NCBI GenBank assembly: GCA_964408235.1
Contig: CAYOYN010000001.1
Span: forward strand, 96,392-160,391
Direction of reading: 5' to 3'
DNA length: 64,000 nt
DNA from: SICU01 sp964408235
GTDB taxonomy: Archaea > Nanobdellota > Nanobdellia > Pacearchaeales > GW2011-AR1
The position numbers and the translations under genes were made by a program. Below the pieces are notes generated by a model that saw only the letters and a program-made list of their open reading frames with translations, was not told where the DNA came from and ran no database searches. This document shows positions 35,339 through 43,149 of this stretch, one piece after another; position 1 is the first letter of the stretch; every line of letters starts with the position of its first letter.

Positions 35339-35865
35339 AACTCCTTAAAGAGTTTAAAGATCCTGATTTTAAAGAAAATTCTAATATTAAGCTTCGTGAG
35401 GCTTCAAGAGCTGTTCTTTTTGATGAAAATAATTTAGTTCCAATATTGTTTGTTGCAAGCGGGAATTTTCATAAGCTTCCAGGCGGAGGCATAGATAAAG
35501 GGGAAACTAAAGAAGATGCTTTACTAAGAGAAGCTCTTGAGGAAGTTGGAGCTAAAATAGAAATAAAATCCGAAGTTGGTAAAATTGTAGAATATCGTTC
35601 TGATAAAAATTTCAACTGGGGATCTGATATGAAACAGATATCTTATTGCTATCTTGGAAAGATTTTGTCTAAAGGAAAGCCTCAATTTACCGAGAAAGAA
35701 ATGATTGAAGAGTTTGAGTTAGTTTGGATGACTTTGGATAAATCTATTGAAACTTTTGAAAATGATAAACCCCTTAATGTTGAAGGTAAATTTATTAGAG
35801 ATAGGGATTTGACTTTCTTGAAAGAAGCTAAGAAGATTTTAGATGCTCGCTTGCCCTTTCAATAA
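35335..35865 (+). CDS. Nudix hydrolase
   Basis: A 176-residue hydrolase of nucleoside diphosphate-linked compounds. The Nudix box G-x5-E-x7-REUxEExGU is intact at 51-73 (GGIDKGETKEDALLREALEE). It overlaps the AbrB-PhoU gene by four bases and thus belongs to the same regulated group as the divergent radical SAM operon. The substrate is not visible from sequence. Confidence 0.92.
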   Translation: MKLLKEFKDPDFKENSNIKLREASRAVLFDENNLVPILFVASGNFHKLPGGGIDKGETKEDALLREALEEVGAKIEIKSEVGKIVEYRSDKNFNWGSDMKQISYCYLGKILSKGKPQFTEKEMIEEFELVWMTLDKSIETFENDKPLNVEGKFIRDRDLTFLKEAKKILDARLPFQ

Positions 35866-35971
35866 TTTCTCCAAGTTTTATTACTCCATCAGCAATAAAA
35901 TCTCTTCCTTCAGGAGTGGACATTTTTTCTAGCATGTTCTTTCTGAATTCTTCTTTTTGTCTTTGATCCAT
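35828..35971 (-). CDS. Small hypothetical protein, convergent with Nudix gene
   Basis: A 48-residue frame starting MDQRQKEEFRKNMLEKM and continuing with a mostly helical, charged sequence that includes TPEGRDFIADGVIKLGE. It overlaps the 3' end of the Nudix gene by 38 bases in convergent orientation. The sequence has balanced composition and looks protein-like, but no family is recognised. Confidence 0.4.
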   Translation of the reverse strand: MDQRQKEEFRKNMLEKMSTPEGRDFIADGVIKLGEIIERASEHLKSS

Positions 35972-36188
35972 ATACTAAATAGAAAGATATCAATAGAACT
36001 AAATTTATGTGGTAGGATGTATATTTTTACCAATATGACTGAGGGCCAAAGAGAAAGAAGAGAAAGAGAGAGTGAGAGAAGAGAGAATTCCTTAAGTGAC
36101 AATTAGCAGTTATTTTATTTTTAATAGACGATATAATTGCATTTTATAGCTAAAAACGAGATTTTTTCAGTGCCAGCCTGTTGACACT

Positions 36189-38492
36189 TCAATTTTTGGT
36201 GACAATCCTACTAATTATGCTTGCTAAATGTCTTTTGTCATGACATTTGCCTAATTTTGAATAACTTGTTCTTAAGTTTCTATTAGTTACAACAAAAAAC
36301 CACCTATCAGGATAATTTTTATTCAAATTCTCAATTTTATTTAACAAATCTTTTTGATTATGTTTAAGCAATTTTCCTGTTTCAACTTCAATAGCATATT
36401 CTTTCCCATCAACTTTGAAAACAATATCTGGCTTAACTGTCTCAAACATCTGTACTTTATTTGTAAACTTCTTTATGTAGTTAAAAATATCATGGGTCAT
36501 GAATATATGTTGAGGACTTTCATTATCTCTTTTTTCTATAAGATATCTTTCCTTTCTTTTTGATAAGATTCCTTGAAATGAATATGGCTTGTACCCTAAG
36601 TTTTTGAGGTAGTCTATATCTTCATCAGAGAGATCCTTTAATTTAACACAACCAATATCCTCATCAACATTTATCTGAGTCTTTTGTCTTTTTTTCTTTT
36701 CTTTAGTTTGTCGATCCATATGCTTCTGTACTTCATCTAAACGTTCTTCCTCAGTTTGAATATGTGAATTAGCAAGCAATTCATCAGGTTTCGTGGTTAT
36801 AATATTATGTTCTTCTGGAGATGAAACTATCTTTATTTCTGAATGTTCGTCATCCATAATCAAGATTCCTTCCCCGATTCCTGCAGTAAGTAAGGAATTA
36901 ACTTCTGACTCGCTTAAAAAGAAGGTCTTTTGTATATTCCTTATTACTGCTGGTTTTTGTCTCATAAGCAATGTGTAAGAGCTGTTAGCCAATACAGATT
37001 TCCCAGCTTCAGATTCAAGCATGCCTTCAACTTCTTGATTAATAAGAAATAATGCAAGGTTAAACTTTCTGCAGGTTTTTACTATCTCAAAAATGTAAGA
37101 TGCATCGCTAGATTGTCTCAAAAGCGACCAAGCCTCATCAATAACAAGTAACTTTCTGTTAAGATCTCTTTTCATTTTCATATAAATATAATCAAGCACC
37201 AAAAACATCATTAAAGGTTTGATTTGTTTTGGTAGATTAGCTATATTAAAACAAACAAATTGATTATCGAAGTTAATCTTAGTTTTTTGATTAAGGAATG
37301 AAAATACTCCGTTTACATACCAATCTAAACGGCTGGTTAAACTTCTCAAAGTTTGTTTTTCAGACATGATTGTCTTCTTTTCCATATCTTTAAGGACTTT
37401 AAGCAAATCCTCTAATAATGGAGGTTTTCTACTCCAACTCTTTACTTTATTGGCATAAATTTTCTTTTTCTGGTAAGTTTTTGTTAGGGCTCTCTCCATA
37501 ATTGCTTTTTGAGGTTCTGAAAGATCTCCAAGCATGATTGGTAAAATATCCCACAATGCGAGTCTTTTTTCAGGATAATCATGTCCCATTAAATCTAATG
37601 GATTAATTATAGTTTCAGAAATTGTGCTTAAATCGATTAATTGCCCATTAAAACGCTCAACAAGGGCTTTGTATTCTCCTTGGGGATCAATAACCATTAC
37701 TTTAGTGCCATTTAGTAAATACCTTGAAATTAATAGCTTTGCCATATAACTCTTACCTGAACCAGAACTAGCCAAACATAATCCATTTGGATTACTTAGA
37801 TTAAAAATATCTTTTATTATGGGAATATTATTCTTATTTTGGCCAAACCAGATCCCTGTTTTATCTGCTTGAAGGAAAGAAGAAGTAAATGGGAAGAAAG
37901 CAGATAATGCTTCTGTAGGCACACTTCTAACTTGATTTAACTTGTTAATCGCTAAAGGCGAACAAGACTGAAAACCTTGAGCCATCCTAAATGTAGGTTG
38001 CCTTGGAATAATTAGAAGAGAGTTAAGTTCTGCCTGTATCCTTCTTGTCAATAAGTCTAATTCTTCCCTATTTTTAGCCCTACAGTTAAAGTATAAACTT
38101 ACATTAAACAACTTATCCTTACCCTTCTGCAAGTTTGATAAAACTGCTTTAGTGTCTTTGTATTTTATTTGCAAGCTTGGGTTAAGAATATTCTTGCTTT
38201 TAGCAGAGAATAAATCTCCTCTTTGTTTTTGGAGTTCTCTATTAAGAAAAACCATCATAGTTTCAATGTCATATGGCTCTATGTGCATTGAAAGATCAAA
38301 ATTACCTGTTGTGCTAATAATCTTATCAAGAAAGCCTGTTTCTACACTTCTTGGATAGCCATGAGCGTAAATAGTCCTATTGAGAATATTAGTATGTTCA
38401 TTAGAAATACTTAGATAATTAGAAGAGTTTTCTATTTTAATTGGAAAAAAGTCTAAATTCTCATTCTTACTTTCCTTTTTCTTCCAAAACAT
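36189..38492 (-). CDS. VirB4-like ATPase with C-terminal nuclease-like domain
   Basis: A 767-residue type IV secretion ATPase. The N-terminal VirB4 domain is about 1-200; the motor domain has Walker A SGSGKS (243-248), IDPQGEY and Walker B LLVIDEAW (448-455). VirB4 proteins power assembly of conjugative or secretion channels at the cytoplasmic membrane. After a charged linker (580-610) an extra domain (about 645-767) carries KPDIVFKVDGKEYAIEVETG, with Asp689, Glu702 and Glu704, resembling a PD-(D/E)xK nuclease core. GGAGGTGA precedes the ATG. It is the last gene of the operon. Confidence 0.85.
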   Translation of the reverse strand: MFWKKKESKNENLDFFPIKIENSSNYLSISNEHTNILNRTIYAHGYPRSVETGFLDKIISTTGNFDLSMHIEPYDIETMMVFLNRELQKQRGDLFSAKSKNILNPSLQIKYKDTKAVLSNLQKGKDKLFNVSLYFNCRAKNREELDLLTRRIQAELNSLLIIPRQPTFRMAQGFQSCSPLAINKLNQVRSVPTEALSAFFPFTSSFLQADKTGIWFGQNKNNIPIIKDIFNLSNPNGLCLASSGSGKSYMAKLLISRYLLNGTKVMVIDPQGEYKALVERFNGQLIDLSTISETIINPLDLMGHDYPEKRLALWDILPIMLGDLSEPQKAIMERALTKTYQKKKIYANKVKSWSRKPPLLEDLLKVLKDMEKKTIMSEKQTLRSLTSRLDWYVNGVFSFLNQKTKINFDNQFVCFNIANLPKQIKPLMMFLVLDYIYMKMKRDLNRKLLVIDEAWSLLRQSSDASYIFEIVKTCRKFNLALFLINQEVEGMLESEAGKSVLANSSYTLLMRQKPAVIRNIQKTFFLSESEVNSLLTAGIGEGILIMDDEHSEIKIVSSPEEHNIITTKPDELLANSHIQTEEERLDEVQKHMDRQTKEKKKRQKTQINVDEDIGCVKLKDLSDEDIDYLKNLGYKPYSFQGILSKRKERYLIEKRDNESPQHIFMTHDIFNYIKKFTNKVQMFETVKPDIVFKVDGKEYAIEVETGKLLKHNQKDLLNKIENLNKNYPDRWFFVVTNRNLRTSYSKLGKCHDKRHLASIISRIVTKN

Positions 38493-39252
38493 TCGTCACC
38501 TCCATTTTATCTCTAGAAATAAAGAATTTTCTTACCAAAGAGTCTAATTCCAAGTCATTTAATCTAAAACTCTTTAGTCCAATATTTGCAAGTTTGCTTT
38601 GACAAATTTGTAGTTGAATATTTATATCAGATTTTTCTAAGATTACTAGATAAAATACTCTATTCATTACATCATTCTCTTTAGCAAGAGATTCTAATTG
38701 TCTTTTATATCCCTCAAAAAGTTCTTTGAATTTTTTAGAATCGATTAACCTTTTCTTAAATTCTTCAAAATATTCAGTAAGATTAAGCTGTTCAGTACTC
38801 ATTATTATCTGGACCTTGAAGTCAAGGCTATTAAGAAATTTCTGAAATGCTATAGCAATTGCTTGTTTAGATTCTTCTGGCTTAATTGAGAAATTAATAG
38901 GGCTTATCTTTAGAATTGCTAATTTCTTGTTGTCTTTTGTAAATATTAGACTTTCTTTTATTTCCTTAATTGGGATAAATTTGCCTAACTTATTTGGTAA
39001 TTGAATTAACTTCGATTTATACCAATAATACCAGTTTCTTACATGCTTATCTAATTCTAGAAAAATAAATCCTATTCCTAGGCCACTCAACATAGAAATA
39101 ATTGGTATCTTTATAGCAAGATGTAGATCTGTCTTAAAAAATATAGTAAGAATAATTGGAGCAAACACAAAAAGATAAGCTAGTTGCTTAAAGTTTAGAC
39201 CAAACATTATTTTTTCTTTGTATTCTAAAGATTGAGGTATCTCATAGCCCAT
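38467..39252 (-). CDS. PrgI/VirB3-like membrane protein
   Basis: A 261-residue protein. Residues 1-85 match the PrgI/VirB3 type: EIPQSLEYKEKIMFGLNFKQL followed by two membrane helices (about 22-40 and 48-66) and a short amphipathic stretch. The remaining 175 residues form a soluble domain of unknown fold. VirB3-type proteins link to VirB4 in the inner-membrane complex, and here the gene overlaps the VirB4 gene by 26 bases. Confidence 0.75.
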   Translation of the reverse strand: MGYEIPQSLEYKEKIMFGLNFKQLAYLFVFAPIILTIFFKTDLHLAIKIPIISMLSGLGIGFIFLELDKHVRNWYYWYKSKLIQLPNKLGKFIPIKEIKESLIFTKDNKKLAILKISPINFSIKPEESKQAIAIAFQKFLNSLDFKVQIIMSTEQLNLTEYFEEFKKRLIDSKKFKELFEGYKRQLESLAKENDVMNRVFYLVILEKSDINIQLQICQSKLANIGLKSFRLNDLELDSLVRKFFISRDKMEVTNVLEEKGK

Positions 39253-40061
39253 TATTTATTCCACCTTCCTACTTTATTGTAAATGCTAAATGCAGCCCTT
39301 GTAATAGCAAAAAATAACAGAACAACCATTAATATATCGATGAGGAGGAATGCTGAGATTAAGATAATAATCTGTAAATTACTGAAAACTCCGACATTCA
39401 TTAATGCTGAAAATCCAATTAATAATATTGCATCAAAGAACGTTATAAAAATCGAAATTCCTAATATATTTAGTATCAAAGAACCAAAACCCCTTAGTTT
39501 AGGTAAAAAGTAAAAGAAAATGCCTATGGGCAAAAGAACTATGCCTATTGCAACTATCGCATACCTTAAAGTTAATACAAGAGCAGTTAAAATTAATACT
39601 GCAACGTAAACTATTCCTAAACTTAATGCTAAACCAAGCCCTATTGTGCTACTTACTTGTATGCTAAAGAAATTTTCATCAACAATATTCAATGTTGCAG
39701 AAGTCATAGAAGATGCCAGATCTAAAACTAATTGGTAGAGAAAGAATGAAGATTGAACTAAAACAATCATTATTATGATATTTCTTATCCATTCCTTTGC
39801 TGATTCTCTTTTTTCAGAATCATAACCTGAAATAAGAAAGCTTATTCCGACTCCAACTAAAAGCAACGCATAGAACATAGAAAGCATGTAGACAATAATT
39901 ACCCATAAACTCAAGAAAATCTGAGTATGAACATCTGCAGATAATAAATTAAGAACTATTTGCAAAAATGGCTGAATTGGAGCATTAACTACGTTAAATA
40001 GAAAATTAAAGAACATCTCTGGAAGACAAGCTCCAAGATTAACTAATCCACAATTAGGCAT
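39252..40061 (-). CDS. VirB6/TrbL-like polytopic membrane protein
   Basis: A 269-residue protein with about six membrane helices and the Cys-containing start MPNCGLVNLGACLPEMF. The layout and a YDSEKRESAKEWIRNIIIM loop resemble VirB6/TrbL-type channel proteins, and a similar GxxxKRESSKNT loop occurs in the VirB2-like protein of the same operon. It shares one base with the PrgI-like gene. Probably part of the channel in the cytoplasmic membrane. Confidence 0.7.
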   Translation of the reverse strand: MPNCGLVNLGACLPEMFFNFLFNVVNAPIQPFLQIVLNLLSADVHTQIFLSLWVIIVYMLSMFYALLLVGVGISFLISGYDSEKRESAKEWIRNIIIMIVLVQSSFFLYQLVLDLASSMTSATLNIVDENFFSIQVSSTIGLGLALSLGIVYVAVLILTALVLTLRYAIVAIGIVLLPIGIFFYFLPKLRGFGSLILNILGISIFITFFDAILLIGFSALMNVGVFSNLQIIILISAFLLIDILMVVLLFFAITRAAFSIYNKVGRWNK

Positions 40062-40449
40062 ATTTTCTAAAAAATGAAGTCTTAGTTAGAAATGAGAATA
40101 TAATATAATTAAACAAAAGAAGGATAACTATTTTAAAAAATAAAATGAATCTACTTGTTTCTATTTCATTAAGAGAAAAAGTAAAGTTTGCTTGTGCTTG
40201 AGGATAATTTGGACCTTGAGATCCTTGGAATCCGTATTCTTGATCCCATAGAATGCAAACCGCCTCTCTTCTTTCTTGTCCAGATGTTTGGCCCCAAATA
40301 TAATTGCAATCAGCCCTCTTATCCATATTAGTAAAATTAGAGCATTTCAAGTTTGAGGGACAAGCAGTAACTACTTGCAAAGGCAATAATAAAATCAAAA
40401 TTCCTATTGCAAGTAAATATACTGCTTCTCTGGTTAATGGTTTATTCAT
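40054..40449 (-). CDS. Membrane protein with Cys-rich ectodomain, VirB operon
   Basis: A 131-residue protein with a signal-like or first membrane segment (about 8-29), an outside domain of about 70 residues with five or so cysteines (TACPSNLKCSNF, DCNYIWG, AVCILWD), and a second membrane helix (about 102-122). No known family. It sits between the VirB2- and VirB6-like genes with overlaps, so it is likely a structural part of the same machine. Confidence 0.6.
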   Translation of the reverse strand: MNKPLTREAVYLLAIGILILLLPLQVVTACPSNLKCSNFTNMDKRADCNYIWGQTSGQERREAVCILWDQEYGFQGSQGPNYPQAQANFTFSLNEIETSRFILFFKIVILLLFNYIIFSFLTKTSFFRKYA

Positions 40450-40450
40450 G

Positions 40451-40777
40451 CTAAATCATAAACTGCACAAACCAAGGTGCTGCCCAAATTATTGCAAGTC
40501 CAATAAACACATACATAATAGTGTTCTTTGAACTTTCGCGCTTTCCAGGGTCAGAACCACTAGTAATGTAACTAACTCCTGCAATTACAAGCATTATAAC
40601 TGCAATAAAAGTCGCAGCATACTTGATTAGATTATAGATACGTATAATTGGCTCAAGTATTGTATTGAATGTCTGTTGCTCTTCTTGGGAGATAGTTCCA
40701 TTAAACTGAGCACTGACAATCTGTAAAGCAAAGATATATGCAATAATCAAAAGGCTGGCAAGTTTTTGTACTTTCAT
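40451..40777 (-). CDS. VirB2/TrbC-like pilin subunit
   Basis: A 108-residue protein with a signal sequence (1-23, ending VSA), a short polar stretch and two membrane helices (about 52-72 and 84-104) joined by a loop with ITSGSDPGKRESSKNTI. That loop and the two-helix hairpin are the pattern of VirB2/TrbC-like conjugative pilins in archaea and Gram-positive bacteria. It overlaps the upstream small zinc gene by four bases. Confidence 0.78.
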   Translation of the reverse strand: MKVQKLASLLIIAYIFALQIVSAQFNGTISQEEQQTFNTILEPIIRIYNLIKYAATFIAVIMLVIAGVSYITSGSDPGKRESSKNTIMYVFIGLAIIWAAPWFVQFMI

Positions 40778-40956
40778 TCTTCCACCTCCTTTTCAGTTGA
40801 TTGTTCACGCCATTCGTCCAAGTAAGCTTTAACTTTACGAAATCTCTCTAGCTGTTCCTCGAAATCGTTTTCGTACTTCCATTTTATGAAAGTTAAACAG
40901 TTTTCGCAGAACTCTCTTTCTTTAGTTTCAGCTTCGCAGATAATGCAAATTTTCAT
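40774..40956 (-). CDS. Small zinc-ribbon protein heading the VirB-like operon
   Basis: About 60 residues from the ATG at 40956. A TTG start at 40989 is less likely because a TATA-like CCTATAAACAT lies about 26 bases before 40956. It has MKICIICEAE and FCENCLTF, a CxxC...CxxC zinc knuckle, then a charged helical tail. It may be a regulator or accessory factor of the VirB-like operon. Confidence 0.6.
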   Translation of the reverse strand: MKICIICEAETKEREFCENCLTFIKWKYENDFEEQLERFRKVKAYLDEWREQSTEKEVEE

Positions 40957-40987
40957 GTCTGTGCTGTGATCTAAAATGTTTATAGGC

Positions 40988-41061
40988 AATCGGAGACCAT
41001 TTAGTCAACTAACTGGACGTCTAAGTAGTCGACTAGATAGACGCCCAGTTAGTCCCCGATT
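40988..41061. repeat. Large nested palindrome between VirB operon and methylase
   Basis: Perfect core TAGTCGACTA at 41026-41035, flanked by 14-base arms CTAACTGGACGTCT (41009-41022) and AGACGCCCAGTTAG (41039-41052) that pair with one mismatch and share the same centre. An outer pair AATCGG (40988-40993) and CCGATT (41056-41061) adds six more pairs with unequal loops. It separates the divergent promoters of the VirB-like operon and the methylase gene. It could be an operator, or an origin of transfer or replication of the element. Confidence 0.7.
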
Positions 41062-41092
41062 TTTTATAACTCTCAAAAAGAGAAATCCAGTT

Positions 41093-41740
41093 ATGGAAAT
41101 GAATAAGTTAATTTTAGGCGAATGCCTGGAAGTAATGAAAAATATGCCCAATCAATCTGTTGACTTAATTATTACAGATCCACCTTACGGAGATAATATT
41201 GCTTATTATGGGAATAAAACCATAGAAAATAATGAAAATCCCTTACTAAACTGTAGGGCTTTGGTTGAAGCTTACAGAATACTAAAGAAAAATAAAACAG
41301 TTTACAACTTTACTAATTGGAAACACTTGCCTTTTCTTACAGAATTTGTTACTAAATATACCAAATTTAAGATAAGACATGTAATTGTATGGAAAAAGCC
41401 AAACTTTGGGATGGGTTATGCTTTTAGACATCAATTTGAGCTTATTCTAGTATTGGAAAAGGGAAATCCTAAATATAACCTAACAAACTTCTCAAATGTG
41501 CAGGAATCTAAGTTTATTTCAGGTAAGTCTATCCATCCTCACCAGAAACCTTTAGATCTATTGACTAAAATGGTTAAACATAGTTCAAAAGAAGGAGATT
41601 TAGTATTTGATCCATTTTGCGGAAGTGGATCTACTTGCATTTCTGCTAAAATGAATGGTAGAAACTGGCTCGGAATAGAACTAGATCAAAAATACTTACA
41701 AATTGCTAAGGAAAGGTTAGAAGAGGATCAAAATGGATAA
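41093..41740 (+). CDS. Orphan DNA methyltransferase (DPPY type)
   Basis: About 215 residues from the ATG at 41093; the frame is open further upstream but that part covers the palindrome, and a TATA-like TTTTTTATAAC about 26 bases upstream fits this start. Catalytic motif IV is TDPPYGDN and the SAM motif I is DPFCGSGSTC near the C-terminus, an order typical of beta-class N4-cytosine or N6-adenine methyltransferases. No restriction gene is paired with it, so it probably protects or regulates the element's own DNA. Confidence 0.88.
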   Translation: MEMNKLILGECLEVMKNMPNQSVDLIITDPPYGDNIAYYGNKTIENNENPLLNCRALVEAYRILKKNKTVYNFTNWKHLPFLTEFVTKYTKFKIRHVIVWKKPNFGMGYAFRHQFELILVLEKGNPKYNLTNFSNVQESKFISGKSIHPHQKPLDLLTKMVKHSSKEGDLVFDPFCGSGSTCISAKMNGRNWLGIELDQKYLQIAKERLEEDQNG

Positions 41741-41834
41741 TCTCCGATTAGATGAAACTGATTCCGAGTATATTATTTGGATGCTTAAGGAGATACTTAG
41801 ATACTTGAAGGAAAAACAGGTAAATCTACAATAA
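41733..41834 (+). CDS. Possible 33-residue microprotein
   Basis: A short frame beginning MDNLRLDETDSEYIIWMLKE that overlaps the methylase stop by eight bases and ends 34 bases before the next gene. It is acidic then amphipathic. Position and start overlap suggest translational coupling, but such a short frame may be chance. Confidence 0.3.
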   Translation: MDNLRLDETDSEYIIWMLKEILRYLKEKQVNLQ

Positions 41835-41868
41835 GGAAGATTATTAAGTCTTAATTCTATCTTAAATA

Positions 41869-42288
41869 ATGCTTGATGGTGTATGGCTTGCAATTTTAGC
41901 AATAATTGTTTTTTTATTAATGTTTTATTTTATGTTTAATAAAAATAAGATTAATAGACCAATTATTAAAATTGGAACTGTCTGGAAATGGGTAATAGGT
42001 TTCGGAATTTATGCATTAATTTCCTTTTTATTTGGTCTTATGGTTTATGACGGCTCTTCTGGAGAAGGTGGACCACTATATGTATTATGGTTGCCTCCTT
42101 TTTGGCCATTAATACCATTTACTATTTTTTCTTCAATGATAGTCGCTTCACTAAATTTACACTCGTATTTACCACCAGATGCTTCTGATCTTATAGCTCT
42201 TTTTCTTAATATAATTTGGTCTGCGTTAATAGGATTTTTAATTGGTAAATTAATAGTTAAAGTAAGGAGAAAAAATAATGAAAAATAA
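41869..42288 (+). CDS. Multi-TM hypothetical protein (element right end)
   Basis: A 139-residue protein with four hydrophobic helices and a basic C-terminus. No known family. First of three overlapping small membrane-protein genes at the right end of the element; the stop overlaps the next start by 11 bases. Confidence 0.55.
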   Translation: MLDGVWLAILAIIVFLLMFYFMFNKNKINRPIIKIGTVWKWVIGFGIYALISFLFGLMVYDGSSGEGGPLYVLWLPPFWPLIPFTIFSSMIVASLNLHSYLPPDASDLIALFLNIIWSALIGFLIGKLIVKVRRKNNEK

Positions 42289-42697
42289 CCTAATTTGGAT
42301 TTTACTTGGATCAGTGATTTTTGGTTTAGCTGGTTTCTTAGTTTCAAGTAACCCTCTTGTTTACTTCTTAACTTTTCTTCCGGGAGCTCTTCTAGCATCT
42401 TCATTTTATGGTGGAGAAATTCCATTTATTACTTATGGAGCATTAATTAGCGGTTTAATCTTTTGGGCAATTATCTCTTGGATAATATACTTTTCATTAA
42501 ATAAATTTAGATCTAATTTAGATTACGCAATGCTTTCCTTAATTTTTGTAATATTTTGGCCAATTGGAGTTGCTATGGGAATTAATTTCTCGCAGTTTGC
42601 TTATTGGACAGATAATATTTCATATGTGCTTATGGGAATACCTCTAATTTCAGCAGTTGCTATTTTATTAGGTTTATGGAGAAAATTTAGAAAATGA
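42278..42697 (+). CDS. Multi-TM hypothetical protein (element right end)
   Basis: A 139-residue hydrophobic protein with about four helices and a short basic tail (WRKFRK). It overlaps the genes before and after it. No family recognised; general layout resembles the 41869 protein but sequence identity appears low. Confidence 0.55.
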   Translation: MKNNLIWILLGSVIFGLAGFLVSSNPLVYFLTFLPGALLASSFYGGEIPFITYGALISGLIFWAIISWIIYFSLNKFRSNLDYAMLSLIFVIFWPIGVAMGINFSQFAYWTDNISYVLMGIPLISAVAILLGLWRKFRK

Positions 42698-43014
42698 AAA
42701 ATAAAATAACTTGGATATTTGGCTCTATTTTTGGACTTTATGCTTTATCTTATGTTTTGGCAGGCTATTATGGAGTAATCCATTACGGAAATTACTATGA
42801 ACTATTAAATAAACCAATTTTCTTTCTGGTTAGTATTTCTTTTTATGTTATAGCTGTTCCTTTTTATTTTTCAGGTTTAATTCCTGGAGATGGTTCTGGA
42901 CCTATAGATCGTTTTTGGATTGAAGGGGTTATTCTTCCAATTCTTATTATAACAATATGGACTTTGTTCGGAATGGTCATCGGCTGGTTAATTCAAAAGA
43001 GACAAGAGAAATAG
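42694..43014 (+). CDS. Multi-TM hypothetical protein (element right end)
   Basis: A 106-residue protein with about three membrane helices, ending in IQKRQEK. It overlaps the preceding gene by four bases and is the last gene before the right attachment site at 43050. Function unknown. Confidence 0.55.
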   Translation: MKNKITWIFGSIFGLYALSYVLAGYYGVIHYGNYYELLNKPIFFLVSISFYVIAVPFYFSGLIPGDGSGPIDRFWIEGVILPILIITIWTLFGMVIGWLIQKRQEK

Positions 43015-43049
43015 AATAGTTCCCATCAGGATGCGCGGAATGTATTGAA

Positions 43050-43063
43050 CCCGGCCCGCGCAT
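43050..43063. repeat. Right attachment site (attR)
   Basis: Exact copy of CCCGGCCCGCGCAT from the 3' end of tRNA-Gly at 20690-20703, in the same orientation. The preceding and following bases differ from the tRNA copy, so the identical core is 14 bases. Confidence 0.85.
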
Positions 43064-43149
43064 ATGGAACTTTTGTCTAATTTCGTGAGCATTTAAGATT
43101 TGAGCCGGATCATATAAATGTTTAAATATCATGTTTGCAGTTTTTTATA

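Larger units (their letters stand above)
20690..43063. mobile_element. Integrated element in tRNA-Gly, about 22.4 kb
   Basis: It is bounded by the 14-base direct repeat at 20690-20703 and 43050-43063 and carries a tyrosine integrase at its left end. Cargo: a type I restriction-modification operon with extra membrane and HEPN/SLATT-like genes, a radical SAM/nucleotide-type cluster, a VirB-like secretion operon and an orphan DNA methylase. No relaxase or obvious replication initiator is seen. The combination suggests an integrative, possibly conjugative, element with defence cargo. Confidence 0.85.

Noticed and set aside
36054..36105. 23-residue Arg/Glu-rich frame in the polypurine tract
   Set aside because: Too short and explained by base composition; not listed as a gene.
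40976..41092. Upstream extension of the methylase frame
   Set aside because: The frame is open but it only translates the palindrome and there is a TATA-like box inside it; the ATG at 41093 fits better.
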